NCBI GenBank assembly: GCA_950022655.1
Contig: OX465587.1
Location: forward strand, 23,749,716-23,813,715
Reading direction: 5' to 3'
Source: Alentia gelatinosa
Taxonomy: Eukaryota; Annelida; Polychaeta; Phyllodocida; Polynoidae
Length of the DNA stretch: 64,000 bases
Part shown: positions 21,533 through 32,885 of the stretch, piece after piece
Layout: each line of letters starts with the position of its first letter
How positions within the stretch are numbered: position 1 is the stretch's first letter
Notes under the pieces: generated by a model
Database searches by the model: none
What the model was told of the DNA's origin: nothing
Seen by the model: only the letters and a program-made list of their open reading frames with translations
Translations under genes and position numbers: made by a program

Positions 21533-24054
21533 AGTAATCAAATCTTACCATATATTGACATAGAAGACATGTCTATGTGAAAGCCCACACACTGCTGAGG
21601 TTTCAACGTGTTCAGTATAACAGTGTACTGCACAGGGTTCAGTATACAATTTATACTGCACAGGGAGCAGCAGTATGTAATTATCAAATATTCTACATGG
21701 GTATATAATAAATGTACATATTTCCTGTTTTCAAGGGAGATTATTGACCTTTAGTCCGCAGCATAACCCATACTCCAGGCACCCCAGGTATTCACGGAGA
21801 TCCCGCGACATAATGCCGCCAGTTGATTCTGAAGCATTATGCCTCTAAGCATCTAAGACAATGATATACATATACATGTATTTATTTGGACGAATAGAGA
21901 AGTTGTCAAAGGATTCCCATCAAATTTGGCGAAATATGGAGTGTCAAGTAAGCCCTTGAGCTAACAGTTACCATAGAGACACATAAAAATAACATAATTT
22001 TGCCATGTTTGGGTTTATGGTGTCTGTGGCAGGTGAAGCTTTACCTCAGGCATTTCCAGCAGTTAGATGCTATATCAATTCGGTGCAGCAGGGAAGGGTT
22101 AAAAAATGAATAATTGGAATTTATGCGATTAATCACTGTGTGGTGCCGGGTCGGGAGCCGACAGTCCATGCGTGTCCCTCTACATCATGGCTTACTGGGT
22201 TTTCCCACTATGTCCACAATCAATACACACGTGGTAAATCTTCTCCCTGTCACGAAGCTCGTATTAATCAAACCTGATTACCTCACAACCGCTGACATGT
22301 TATAGACGTAGTGGTTATTGTCGGTGTTTTCACGCAATATGAACATTAATTAAAAAAACCTGATTGCCGAAGTGATTATCTGAAGCAGTCCCATTGGACG
22401 GAGAATTGATCATTACATCTCAGATTCATTAATTGTGAAAGACAAGTCTTGAAAATTAGACCAATTCAATAACGAAATTAAAAGGAAAGTTTTCTTAGAT
22501 AAAGCATTCTATGACTAGTACCCATCAAGAGGGTTCCACTGAATCTGACACCAAAGGTCTGAGTTTGATTGAATTCATGTAAATTACTATTAATAGAGGC
22601 TTCTTTCCGGTGGTGACCTCGGATTCTGTTGCTATAACTATCCACTTTAAGTGTAGCTTCAAACGACTAAGGGGCCGTGTGTATGAGGAGTGTAATTGGT
22701 GTATGCGATGGCGGTGTTAGAGGAGGGTGGGTATGGGGTATTTACCTGGTATTTTCTTCCATTGACTTAACATTGGGAACTTCTATCCAACGCCAATAAG
22801 ATATTTAGGAAAAATATCCAATAGGGGATTATCTCACAAATGTCAGCTCATTAGTCAACGTGAAGGGTGAGATAAATTCAGAAACCCATTTAAGTTTACG
22901 GTCAGAGCCTGATCCCTTTTTCGCTTTAATCGCTATGTATTCCACGCCGCTTTGCCTTTTGAATTCCTACACAATTCAAACTCGATGGGATACGAGTTCT
23001 GACCCTAAACTTTCATAGATTTCCTCCATAGGATGTGAAAGGGGTATAGGATATGTATAGTAAGACGTGTAAGATCTGTATGGGATAGGGCTTCAGGGGT
23101 AATTAGTGGGTCGTACATAATGATGGCTGGTGACATAGCGTACTTTAAAGGCATCACGTGATCATACAGTTCATGACCCCAGGGTTTTCTTCAGTACCCG
23201 CCTATTGGCGCCTCCTTTAGTGGAGAGCAGCCTCCCATAAGGATCATTCCTCACTAGGTCTGGACACTGAATGGTGATTATATGGATTAGATCTTTTCCT
23301 GAATCTCGCTAAGAAGAGCGCCAATTACAGGGCTGAGTGGTGTCCATTTTGTATTTATAGTATGGGGGCCTTTATTCACACTGGCAATGCAATGGCTATG
23401 ATTTTAGACAACACCTCCCTCCCCCATCTCCGTTCGCCTGGAACCACCATCACTAATGTTCTAACATTTCGGCTCGGATAAATTCAGACAGGAACAACTC
23501 CCCTCCCTCCAATCTCAGAGACCGCAGAACTACAGAGCTGAACCAACCTTAATGTTTCACAAATGATGACCCCTCACAGTATCAGTTCATGCATCATGGA
23601 ACAATGCCATTATGGAATGATGACAGAGCCACCAACGAATTCAAGGTACCATTGCATTGTGATATAACTATTAATGATTTTACGTCATTAATGATTTTTA
23701 TAGAGTAGTACTATTATGGAACATTGACATCATGGAATATAGATGGCATAGAGCAATGGTTAATTAGAGTAAATGAATCGTAAAGAAAATGCTTTATCCA
23801 GCAGCAGAAAGATAACACGAAGCACAATTATGGCGCTTACAGGATAACATTGAAAAAAAATACCATGGAACAATTGCCAAAGACATCTCGGGGCATTGAC
23901 ATCATGGAGTAATGTTATCACATTGCAATACTATGATGGAATGAGGAGGAGCAATCGGCTTGTTGAGGTTTTCCACAATACGCTTGTCTCTGGTGAAATA
24001 AGCCAGCCAGAGCAAACGAGGCAAAAGTACATCGAATCAATATTTCGAAAACAA
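21533..24054. other. intergenic region upstream of SMYD4 and before the retrotransposon
   Basis: No gene recognised. At 22082-22102 (reverse orientation) the sequence matches the TTAACCC...CTGC end of the piggyBac-type MITEs, but no partner end was found. Around 23570-23960 there are diverged units containing CATGGAACAATG / CATCATGGAATAT, probably a decayed minisatellite. Confidence 0.4.
22015..22102. mobile_element. possible fragment of the piggyBac-type MITE
   Basis: On - it begins TTAACCCTTCCCTGCTGCACC, close to the left end of the copies at 936 and 15432. The other terminus is not visible, so this is an eroded fragment or a chance match. Confidence 0.3.
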
Positions 24055-24242
24055 ATGGGTTGCCCATGGCCTTTGGTCAGGGGTGGTCATTGCCCCCCCT
24101 GGTGAAACACCTCTGTACTAGCGCACCCCTGCGCCACCTCTGTACTGTCGGCCGCACTAAACATCAAAGTGCGCTAGGTCGACACTGTACTCTGCCTCAT
24201 ATCCTCTTCAGGTCTCATACCCTAAACACATACTTTTTCTTC
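24055..24242 (+). repeat. A1, left split direct repeat
   Basis: 188 bp, starting ATGGGTTGCCCATGGCC. Repeated as A2 at 28178-28365 with about three differences. Confidence 0.92.
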
Positions 24243-24354
24243 TCTCGTACCTTGGCTATTCCGCCCGTCGTACCTCCGGTCTCCATATTCCCCTGAATAT
24301 CGGCGACCGTGTACAGGCATACCAGGACAGAGTTTGAAATATTTACGGTGAACT

Positions 24355-25434
24355 ATGTTGACCAGAAGCGGTATGGCTGCAGCATCCCGGGCCTCACGGG
24401 TCACTGCCCTAGAGGCCAACCTCGGAGGGGTGAGGACGGACGTGAATGAGGTGAAGACGGACGTTAACGGAGTCAAATCCGACGTTTCAAAGATGTCACG
24501 GCAGATGGACGGCATGATGGACGCCATCATGCAGATCTCACGGCCCGCATCACGGAGGAGCGGCTCACGGGCGTCGGCGACGGCCGAACGGACAAGGGAC
24601 TGGGCCCAAGAACAGACAGAACGCCTGCTGCCACCACCACGCCAGTTGAGAGAGACGTACACGTCGGAGGAACACCTGCAGAGGGAATTCGGCCGTGAGG
24701 CCATGCGCCACGACAGGACCACTGGTAAGAACTCGTTATTATCAGACCTTAATGCCCGGAGGCCGACCACCAAACCTTATATGTTTATGGACCGGGACGG
24801 AGTTTACACGCTTCACCAGAAGCTGGATTTACGGTCGGGCCTCGGGCCTCTTGAGTACATCAGTTGTTTTGTGGCCCTGTTAAGCGATGAGCGCGCTCTG
24901 CACCCCAAGGACAGGGCAGACATGTTCCGGCATCTTCACCAGGTTACGGTCGATGCCCAGGCACGGCCGTGGGCCGCGGTGAGACGTTGGAGCAATTACG
25001 TCTTTGACCAGGTGGAGGCCGGCCGGATGCGGTGGTCAGACCACGGCCGGATACAGGAAGAATGTGTCCGGCTCGCCATGACCTCTACCCACACCCCCAA
25101 CGGCAGTAACAACACGGAGACCAGACGCGCTCGGGGATCTGAGGCGCCTTGCCGCGACTTCAATGGCGAGAGGGGGTGCCGCCACCGCAACGACCACACA
25201 GAGGGGGGCATCCGGTGGTTGCACGTGTGCACCTTTTGTGACTCAGTCGACAGGAAGTGCGGTCACTCGGTGCACGCCTGCAACCGGAAGCTCACATACG
25301 GTCACGGCTACGAAAACACGGCAGCTCCCCCTGTACCCACACCACGGCGGGTACCACAGGCGGGATACCAACTACAAGCGACTACAAAGCCGGCGGCACC
25401 CCGGAGCGTGCTTCAACACCCCCAGCCGACTTAA
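24355..25434 (+). CDS. gag-like protein of the Ngaro-type element
   Basis: 359 residues, ATG at 24355 to TAA. The N-terminus has a heptad-like coiled coil (about 16-58, with repeating VKTDVN/VKSDVS units). The C-terminal third has a Cys/His cluster at about residues 266-309 (C266, C275, H290, C292, C295, C302, H304, H307, C309), resembling the zinc-finger region of DIRS/Ngaro gag proteins. Expected role: binding element RNA and forming the replication particle. Intact reading frame. The tail (313-359) is low-complexity, rich in P, Q and T. Confidence 0.8.
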   Translation: MLTRSGMAAASRASRVTALEANLGGVRTDVNEVKTDVNGVKSDVSKMSRQMDGMMDAIMQISRPASRRSGSRASATAERTRDWAQEQTERLLPPPRQLRETYTSEEHLQREFGREAMRHDRTTGKNSLLSDLNARRPTTKPYMFMDRDGVYTLHQKLDLRSGLGPLEYISCFVALLSDERALHPKDRADMFRHLHQVTVDAQARPWAAVRRWSNYVFDQVEAGRMRWSDHGRIQEECVRLAMTSTHTPNGSNNTETRRARGSEAPCRDFNGERGCRHRNDHTEGGIRWLHVCTFCDSVDRKCGHSVHACNRKLTYGHGYENTAAPPVPTPRRVPQAGYQLQATTKPAAPRSVLQHPQPT

Positions 25435-25576
25435 AAAAACGGGCAGGCCGCACCCCGCGACTAAGCGAGGCGCGAAACGAAGATGAAAGGGGGGCCGGCG
25501 GCCCGGTGTGTGATGTGACGAAGCCGGCCCCCACACCTGACGTCATCCTTCACGTGACCGCCCCGGCACGTGGCCG

Positions 25577-26695
25577 GTGAGGCGAAGTAAACAACAAGAA
25601 AGGGCGGGGAATACACTCCCACAGGAGAGGATCAACGCTTTCCCTACCCCACGCATGTCTTGCAGCGTGGCCGGTGTTAGTGTTACTGCGCCGGCCGGCC
25701 ACGAGGAGAGTAACACTCCGGATTTCGCAGCACTAAAAGAAGTGTGCGAGACCGGAATTCATCGGGAAGGTGTCCGGACCAACCCGTTCGCCTTCCGGGA
25801 CCACCGCCGGGCGACATGGCCGGACTTCACGGCCGTAGGGTCCGGCACCCACGCGGACATATACCGGGCCGTGAGGGAAACGGGGCTACCCAATGCCCTC
25901 GGCGCCAGGATTCAGGTCCCCTCGGACCTACACTTACCGGCCTGGGACAAGTACTTAGGGGGCGTGGCAGGTTCAGAGGAGCTCCTGGGGTTCCTGTACT
26001 ACGGCTTCCCCCTAGGATACCTCGGCCCTGAGACCGACACGAGGGGGGTGGCCAACCACCCCAGTGCGACCGGATACCCGGGGCAGGTAGAGAGGTTCCT
26101 GGAGAAGGAGGCCTCCTTCTCTAATATGATGGGACCTTTCGAGAAACCGCCCTTCACCCCGTGGTGTCACATGTCGCCTCTCATGACACGGGAGAAGCGG
26201 GGGACCGGCGATAGGCGGATCATCACGGATATGACTTTCCCGCGGGAGCGCAGCGTGAACTCGTTCGTGATTAAGAACTCTGTCTACGGGCTGGAACGAG
26301 ATCACGGCCTCCCAACGGTTGACGAGTTGGTGTCGAAACTCGTGAAGGGAGGTACCTCGTCATATATGTCATCGATTGACGTATCGCATGCATACAAGAA
26401 CTTCAGGTGTGATCCCCTCGATTGGCCCCTGCTGTGTTTCACGTGGGAGGGCGGGCAATACTGTGATACTGCCATGCCGTTCGGTGCCCGTGCCTCCTCG
26501 TACCACATGCAGTGTGTGGCCGAGGCCATCGTCGGTATCCTCGGGTCAAAAGGAGTCACGGCCGCGATGTACCTCGATGATCTGATTATCCTCTCCGAGG
26601 ACCGAGGTAAGGCGGCCGTAGACTTCAACATTGCACGCGATCTGTTCGTCGAGTTGGGGCCTCCCCGAGGCACGCGACAAAGCTCAGGTTCCTAG
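25577..26695 (+). pseudogene. reverse transcriptase of the Ngaro-type element, frameshifted
   Basis: The frame is open from 25541; the GTG at 25577 is not a sure start, and the first ATG is at 25655. RT motifs are in order: RRIITDM (about 213-219), the SIDVSHAYKNF block with the first catalytic Asp (268), PFGARASS (301-308) and the YLDD active site (332-335). At about 26657-26660 one base too many shifts the frame. The family-typical continuation LPEARDKAQ is readable only in another frame, and the original frame stops at 26693-26695. Close after this (about 26700) most of RNase H is deleted. It probably cannot make active RT/RNase H. Confidence 0.85.
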
Positions 26696-26704
26696 TCAGG
26701 TCGT

Positions 26705-27085
26705 CACGTGGCGGAGTGTGCCCGCCAGGCATGGATGGTGGAGGCACGCCTACAGGTTGAGTTGGTCTTCACCCACATCCCCGGGGTCCAAAACGTGATC
26801 GCAGATGCCTTGAGCAGGGCCCACCTTTCAGCGACTGATTACGATAAAGCGACCTCCCTCACTCGTCTCCATGAACTGTATCCGATCGTGCCATGTACAC
26901 ATGCATCGTTTGTACCGATACTGCGTCTCTTCTGCAGATCCGGCGCTTCTTTTACTCCAAGCGAAAGCGTCTGCCCGGCAGTCAGAGGCGCGTGCCCGGC
27001 ATGCTCGCCAACCAGCGATCCGCAGTGGGCACCTACCTGGCACTCTGCAGAAGGATGGAGATCGACCCCAGGGCACCGACCGTGA
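26705..27085 (+). pseudogene. RNase H remnant of the Ngaro-type element
   Basis: Only the end of the domain survives: AECARQAWMVEARL and HIPGVQNVIADALSR, typical of the last RNase H helix in DIRS-order elements. The beginning and middle of the domain, with the catalytic acidic residues, are absent. The surviving frame differs from that of the preceding RT, consistent with an internal deletion at about 26700-26708. The frame runs on, non-homologous, to 27085, overlapping the recombinase start. Confidence 0.75.
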
Positions 27086-27888
27086 GCCTCATCACGAGGT
27101 ACATGGAGTACGTGGCCGACCACGCCCCTTCCCCGGCTACGGTCGCGAACCATCTATCGCACATCCGTGCGCATCTGCGACTGACTGGGGGGGACGTGGC
27201 CCCGACAGAGGATCACCGAGTGAGGCGGGCACTGGAGGGCATGAAAAGGAACAAGGAGTACGTCCCAAACGTGAAACCACCAGTGCCGATGGACGTCTTC
27301 TGGGCCGTTCTCGACGAGCTCGCGGTATCGCCTCTCCACACGGCGATAAGGGCGGGGCTCCTGTTGATATATTACGCGGGCCTACGGCAGGGCGAGGTGG
27401 CGCCACAGTCGGCACGGGCGTTCGACCCGGCACGGCACCTGACACGAGGGGACGTGCACGTGACGATCACGATAAAAGCGGCCAAGAATCTCCAGCATGT
27501 GGGGGAGCAGAAGGTTATGCGCCTGGAGGCCGCGGACGATGTCAGGATCTGCCCCCGACACGCGATTCGGGGGCTACTACGGGTGGCCCCTACGGCTTCA
27601 CTACGGGATCCATTCCTCACGTTGCCCGATGGGACAATCATTACCTCCCGAATGATGACACGGGAATGGGATCGCCTTCTGCAGGCCACAGGCCAAACTG
27701 TGAAAACATTCACCCTCCACAGCCTCAGGAAAGCCGCTGCCACGCAGGCATTCCAGGCCGGTATACCTGAACTCGATATCCAGAGGTATGGAGGGTGGAA
27801 GTCCCAGGCACATCGTGCCTATATCAAGGTCTCCGACCTTAGGACTGTCAATAACTCACTTATTAAGTCCCTTTCCTTCAGAAAGTGA
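26893..27888 (+). CDS. tyrosine recombinase of the Ngaro-type element
   Basis: 331 residues, ATG at 26893 to TGA at 27886-27888; frame intact. The N-terminal half (about 35-130) is a SAM-like core-binding domain with R..Y...CRRMEIDP and HLSHIRAHLRL. The catalytic half has the first Arg in GLRQGE (R165), HSLR (H276, R279), GGW (W302) and the nucleophile Tyr in RAYI (Y310). A catalytic Lys in the beta-hairpin is probably K195 or K198. The enzyme inserts the circular cDNA by site-specific recombination instead of integrase. The start overlaps the RNase H remnant in another frame, as is common in these elements. Because this ORF survives while RT does not, it may still act on circles or excise relatives. 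Confidence 0.9.
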   Translation: MYTCIVCTDTASLLQIRRFFYSKRKRLPGSQRRVPGMLANQRSAVGTYLALCRRMEIDPRAPTVSLITRYMEYVADHAPSPATVANHLSHIRAHLRLTGGDVAPTEDHRVRRALEGMKRNKEYVPNVKPPVPMDVFWAVLDELAVSPLHTAIRAGLLLIYYAGLRQGEVAPQSARAFDPARHLTRGDVHVTITIKAAKNLQHVGEQKVMRLEAADDVRICPRHAIRGLLRVAPTASLRDPFLTLPDGTIITSRMMTREWDRLLQATGQTVKTFTLHSLRKAAATQAFQAGIPELDIQRYGGWKSQAHRAYIKVSDLRTVNNSLIKSLSFRK

Positions 27889-27935
27889 CCTTTTTTCTAT
27901 CCCAACCCACCTCTCCCTATAACTATTGGCTTCTT

Positions 27936-28180
27936 GGCTATTATTATTATCTTATTATTACATGTTACTCATAACTATGTAATATTACATAATAACTTCA
28001 TTATGTTCTCATATACTGTTCATAATTGACAACAATATACATATGTCAATTATACACTTATCCTTATTATTGATATTCATTGTATAACCTTATTAATATC
28101 AATAAGAAATATAAAATTTTATAAAATTTTATAAGCCCACTCCGGCTTTCCTCTTGTTTCATTTGGGATCTGGGGTAATG
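27936..28180 (+). repeat. B1, internal split direct repeat
   Basis: 245 bp, abutting A2 at ATG (28178-28180). It contains two hairpins: TAATTGAC/GTCAATTA, and CTTATTATTGATATT pairing with AATATCAATAAG. Repeated as B2 with about two differences. Confidence 0.92.
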
Positions 28181-28365
28181 GGTTGCCCATGGCCTTTGGT
28201 CAGGGGTGGTAATTGCCCCCCCTGGTGAAACACCTCTGTACTAGCGCACCCCTGCGCCACCTCTGTACTGTCGGCTGCACTAAACATCAAAGTGCGCTAG
28301 GTCGACACTGTACTCTGCCTCATATCCTCTTCAGGTCTCATACCCTATACACATACTTTTTCTTC
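28178..28365 (+). repeat. A2, internal split direct repeat
   Basis: 188 bp, the same length as A1, with about three substitutions. The B1-A2 junction is thought to serve as template for restoring the element ends during circular replication. Confidence 0.92.
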
Positions 28366-28412
28366 CCACCCACCCTCACCTTTTTCCTTTTCTACTCCTT
28401 ATCACTCGTAGG

Positions 28413-28657
28413 GGCTATTATTATTATCTTATTATTACATGTTACTCATAACTATGTGATATTACATAATAACTTCATTATGTTCTCATATACTGTTCAT
28501 AATTGACAACAATATACATATGTCAATTATACACTTATCCTTATTATTGATATTCATTGTATAACCTTATTAATATCAATAAGAAATATAAAATTTAATA
28601 AAATTTTATAAGCCCACTCCGGCTTTCCTCTTGTTTCATTTGGGATCTGGGGTAATG
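28413..28657 (+). repeat. B2, right split direct repeat
   Basis: 245 bp, ends GGATCTGGGGTAATG at the right boundary of the element. Same hairpins as B1. Confidence 0.92.
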
Positions 28658-29540
28658 TAGAAATATCAGTATAGATATAGTACAGGGTTGAAAATTGCGA
28701 AAACTGGTCATCAAGTAAAAAGATGGAATTTGTGTGAGCAGAGAGATACTACCGCTTGTGTGCCTAACAGAGGGCTCCAGATCACTATAGGAAAATCCTT
28801 TTAAAAGAATCCAATAAAAGCGGTCGACCAAACAATATTTGTCAGATCTAAAGGATCCTTACAAAGTGAATTGAACGGGACGCTTTATTGTCTACCAGCA
28901 GCTTCATTCTTGATCTATTGAGGCTCAGAAAGCTTGGTTGGCACCCATTGTACAATATATTCCATGCATAGACAACACGTCTAGTATAATCTTGGAACCA
29001 TCAAATACAATAAGGGACCACACATTACTTTATCATACCTATGTTGGTAAGTTACACAGATACCAAACTCTGCTGTGGTATTGGTATTATTGTCGTACCG
29101 CACCATACCGCTGATATTGAAGCATGTACACATTCTCTGAATACGCAATTGATCAAAGCAAGTACAGCAGTATATGGAACGATTAATAAGACAGAAAAAA
29201 CATAAAATATCACCATAGAAATTCACAGACAATCAGAGTAATATAATATCACAACATATATCAAACTATTCACGCCGGGCGCTTGCAGCTATTATTTACA
29301 TTGGGTCGGGAATTAGTGTTAGCGTATGCAGCTAGGGATCGAGACTCCAAAAGCTGAATATTATAAATGAATCTATAATCCAATCATGTGATATGGGGCG
29401 TGATATTTGATATGGTTAATTATTTCCACAGAATTCTCAAATATGACGTTGCACATATGAGCTTTAACAGCTATATTTATATTTATAGATCAAAAATTTC
29501 TTCGTAAATCTTGGAAAATTATGCTTCAAGACAGCACCTC
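28658..29540. other. non-coding flank, nothing recognised
   Basis: AT-rich, no domain-bearing frame and no assigned repeat. Confidence 0.4.
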
Positions 29541-30160
29541 TTAAGTGGGATTCCCACGATGGGATTCATGTACCTCACAAGGTGTTTATCTGAGACAAAT
29601 CCTGCTGAGATTCTTTACTGGAACACAATTTCCCTGTCTAAATTGTATGGTTCCATTTCCCTGAGACAAGTATTTTGCCAATAACAAGGTATCGAATCCC
29701 ATGATATTTTGATTTCAAACGAATAGACGAACAGACCTGCTGCAGCCAATGAAGGCAAGCAGCCATGATTACTTCCCTCACCTCAAGGGTACTTGATTCC
29801 GAAGGTGAGTGTTCACTGGGACTATGTCTGAGATTATGTACCAGGTATATCCTTCCATGTGGATCAAATTCACTATTTTCCTTGAGACTGGTAAAAGCAC
29901 TTTGCAATGTGAATTCTGTACCAAAGGAGAACTAGGACTAGGGGAAAGGTGTGAAGTATACCAGTCCATAAATAGTCTATACATGTGATTCACACTATAG
30001 GGGTAATTGTCACAAAATATTGCATGGGAAAATACTTGTCTCTAGGAAATGAAAACCTACATTTCAGACAAGGAGATTTCCAGCAGATAATCCCAGCAGG
30101 GTTCGTCTCAGACAATCACCCCGTGAGGTACATGAATCTGACCGTGTGAATCCCACTTTA
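29541..30160. mobile_element. 620-bp TIR element, family 'TAAAGTGGGATTC', copy 1
   Basis: The left end TTAAGTGGGATTC and right end GAATCCCACTTTA extend into imperfect inverted repeats of about 65 bp (TACCTCAC..GGTGTTTATCTGAGAC and its complement). Interior motifs CTGAGACAAG and TTTGATTTCAAA are shared with the copy at 45845-46397. Non-coding. Confidence 0.7.
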
Positions 30161-30162
30161 GT

Positions 30163-30195
30163 GGATACTTTGGCCCGGAACGCGGGGTTCTACTG
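30163..30195. mobile_element. right-end fragment of pogo/Tigger-like MITE
   Basis: GGATACTTTGGCCCGGAAC followed by GCGGGGTTCTACTG matches the right end of the element at 59351-59530, with an internal deletion. It abuts the preceding TIR element. Confidence 0.6.
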
Positions 30196-31590
30196 TACAA
30201 TGGGTGGCAAAATCTATATTCCAGTACGTGTACATCATATTCAAGTAAGCAAACTGTAACCAACCACGGAATTGAAAGTCACATTTCATTCTGTCCAGCT
30301 CCAAATAAACTGTGCAGAACGCTGGCGGGAGACAGAGTTGACAAGTCTCAGACGAGAGGCGCGCCTGGACACTTTCTGCTTTGTGCGCATGTCAGATTTG
30401 TTCCTCGTCCACTCCCAGCTCTATCGATCTCCTGATAAGGAGGAAGAAATGCTCTACGCCTGCCGGAAATCAATGCCTTTCAATCCCAGCATCCCATGCA
30501 CGGCGCGTCCCATCCATCCCCTAAGGCCGGAGTCACTTCCGGTTGCCTTTTGTCAGGCGTCGGTCAATAAAGATGGTCGCGTCCACATTCACCCGCCGCA
30601 CGTCCTTGACCTTGACTCACCAATGCCAACTTTCTCGCCTCCTTTCTGCTGTGAAGCGCCACCGTGCGGCAGCCGGGCGACTGGAAGGCGACTTTTTTCT
30701 TTGCATGGGACTGCCAGCGGAATCTGTGCAGAAGATTGGTGCGGCGTGACTTGGTGGGCGATAAAGGGGGATTGCTCCATAGGGCAAAGTGAGGCTGGCA
30801 AAGGATTGGACGACCGTCCAGTTAGTGCTCCCTCTGATAAACCTATCACGTGACTGTCTTCGCCGGTCAGGAACGTCATCAAGTCGTCAATCCTATACTT
30901 TCTATGTCCGCAGAAACTTTTTAATGAAGGGTCCAACATAGCCATTCCCAGAACTGCCTTTTACTCCCAATCTGGATTTAACCCAAGCAATGTGTTGCCC
31001 AACAGGACCCCAACGGGATTTCACAGAGGGCCAGATACTGCCACTGTTATAGTATTTCTGTCATCAGTCGGCAGCATATAACACTAAAGATGACTTGAGG
31101 TAACTAGGTTTGACAGCAGGAAATAATATATAGGCTATGGCATTGGATGAGTGCCCTTCCTATATAAAGAGACCACTGACGAAAAGCATACCGGTCGATA
31201 AACGGAGACTCAACGAGACCAGAGAGGTCAGTCTCACTAAGTCAAACTCATGAATCATACTCGTGAATCAAACATGTCTGATCTCGACAGGTCCTGAAGA
31301 GTTTGTCGTTTCTAAAACATATATGAGAGCTTTTGCGGACTGCACCATCTGCTCTAGTCGGGAATGCCTATGCATTACACGCACGCACACATATATTATA
31401 TATATCTAGCTTTGAGTCTCCAGATTACACGAACCTCAAAATGGTGAACTCAAAATTGACATCTAGTAGAGATGATAATAAATTCATGTCCATTTTTACT
31501 AGTATATAGCATTCAGCCCTTCTCTTCAAACGGGGTTTGGTACCAGTCTGGTCTGATGCCTGGCCATGTCTTATATCCCTCAAAGCTACA
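30196..31590. other. GC-richer block in the gene-poor region
   Basis: About 30290-30860 has distinctly higher GC and long frames on both strands, none with a recognisable domain. It could be a regulatory block or CpG-rich remnant. The rest is AT-rich with a GATC/TATA microsatellite-like patch near 31385-31410. Confidence 0.35.
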
Positions 31591-31599
31591 CCAGACAAC

Positions 31600-31940
31600 T
31601 GGGGTTCATCTGACTGGTTTCACTCCCCACTTCACATCATCTGACTGTTCCCAATCCTCACTTCCCATACAGCTTCACCTCACCCGACTGGTCCCACTCC
31701 TCACTTCCCATACCGCTTCACACCATCTGACTGGTCCCACTACCTATTTCCTTACAGCTTCACACCATCTGACTGGTCCCATTCCCCAATTCAGATACAG
31801 CTTCACATCATCTGACTGGTCCCACTCCCCAATTCAGATACAGCTTCACGACATCGGACTGGTCCCATTCCCCATTTCCTTTAATACAGCTTCACGTCAT
31901 CGGACTGATCCTCCTCCCCACTTTCCATTTAGCTTCATGC
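31600..31940. repeat. 43-bp minisatellite, eight units
   Basis: The anchor CTGACTGG (or variants) recurs at 31641, 31684, 31727, 31769, 31812, 31855 and 31901, with a unit containing CAGCTTCACACCATCTGACT and GGTCCCACTCC. Confidence 0.88.
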
Positions 31941-32439
31941 CATACAATATAATAATTGTCCAAGTTAGAATTAATCTAGAATCATTGAAGGCAGTTCAGT
32001 CTGAGAGACCAGATTCTCATTGAACACCACAATAAGCTGATAACGCATATATGTGCTGGTTCCAGTCGTAAAGAGTGCAACGTGTGCTGAGCCACGAACC
32101 GGCTACAGGAACGGTTGCGCATGTTCTGCCATGTGAAAGGCAATGCTGTGTAGCACGCAAGGAACCAGCAGATGCTGCTGATCCGATAATTCAGCAGGAT
32201 TCTGTCCTAGTCATGCTTCATCACGGGGCACCCCTACCGCCCCGATTAAAGTAGAGTGCGTACACACCAGCTACCAGCCAGCCTATCCAGCAACGTTCTC
32301 CAAACCATTTGTATTTATTATACCACCACATTTCATCATAGAGTATGCACGTTTATTCCTTCGTACAGTCTACTCACGTATAATGTATTACCATGCTTTG
32401 CCAATTCGTATAATATAAACAGCACACTCTATAATGAAA

Positions 32440-32885
32440 TATGACATATACAAACTACATAATGTCATACCCATTATTCACATCACATACACGATATTAA
32501 TCATACACGCCATACACCATATATCACACATATATAACACTTCATGTCCCATCCACTCATCCACCATACACCATACACCACACACACCATTCACTTTCAC
32601 ATATCAGAGACCATATACATCATGCATCACATAAATCATGCATCACACATACCATACCTAACACTCCATACACCACACACACCCTATATTACATACACAC
32701 ACGATGTACCTCTTTCCCCATTCTCCCCACACACCACTCAACCATACGTATGGCGTACATCACACACACCATAAACCACAGACACACCCATACCGCACAC
32801 GTTACACCACTCACACTGCACACCACATACACACCATACTACACCCACCCCTTACCACACACGGTATACATCACAACCCCTCTGC
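32440..32885. repeat. CACACCATACACC low-complexity tract
   Basis: Irregular repeats of CATACACCA/CACACACCAT over about 450 bp. Strongly pyrimidine/adenine biased and lacking G on this strand. Confidence 0.8.

Larger units (their letters stand above)
24055..28657 (+). mobile_element. Ngaro/PAT-type tyrosine-recombinase retrotransposon (DIRS order), defective
   Basis: The layout is A1 (24055-24242), coding region, B1 (27936-28180), A2 (28178-28365), B2 (28413-28657). These split direct repeats are the signature of Ngaro and PAT elements, as opposed to the inverted repeats of DIRS1. The coding order is gag-like, RT plus RNase H remnant, then a tyrosine recombinase, with no DDE or LTR-type integrase. 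No target duplication is visible. The short sequence AATG occurs at the left edge (24054-24057) and at the right end (28654-28657), as expected for recombinase-mediated insertion of a circle. A1/A2 differ at about 3 of 188 sites and B1/B2 at about 2 of 245, so insertion was recent. It is GC- and CpG-rich compared with its flanks. RT/RNase H is broken. Confidence 0.92.

Noticed and set aside
26871..27770. 299-codon frame overlapping the tyrosine recombinase in another frame
   Set aside because: Composition is G/R/P/T-rich with no motif; the recombinase frame carries all catalytic residues.
30272..30853. 193-codon reading frame without ATG
   Set aside because: Starts at TTG; the GC-rich block is open on both strands, with no domain.
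31472..32023. 183-codon reading frame
   Set aside because: It runs through a 43-bp minisatellite and has no ATG-based start or domain.
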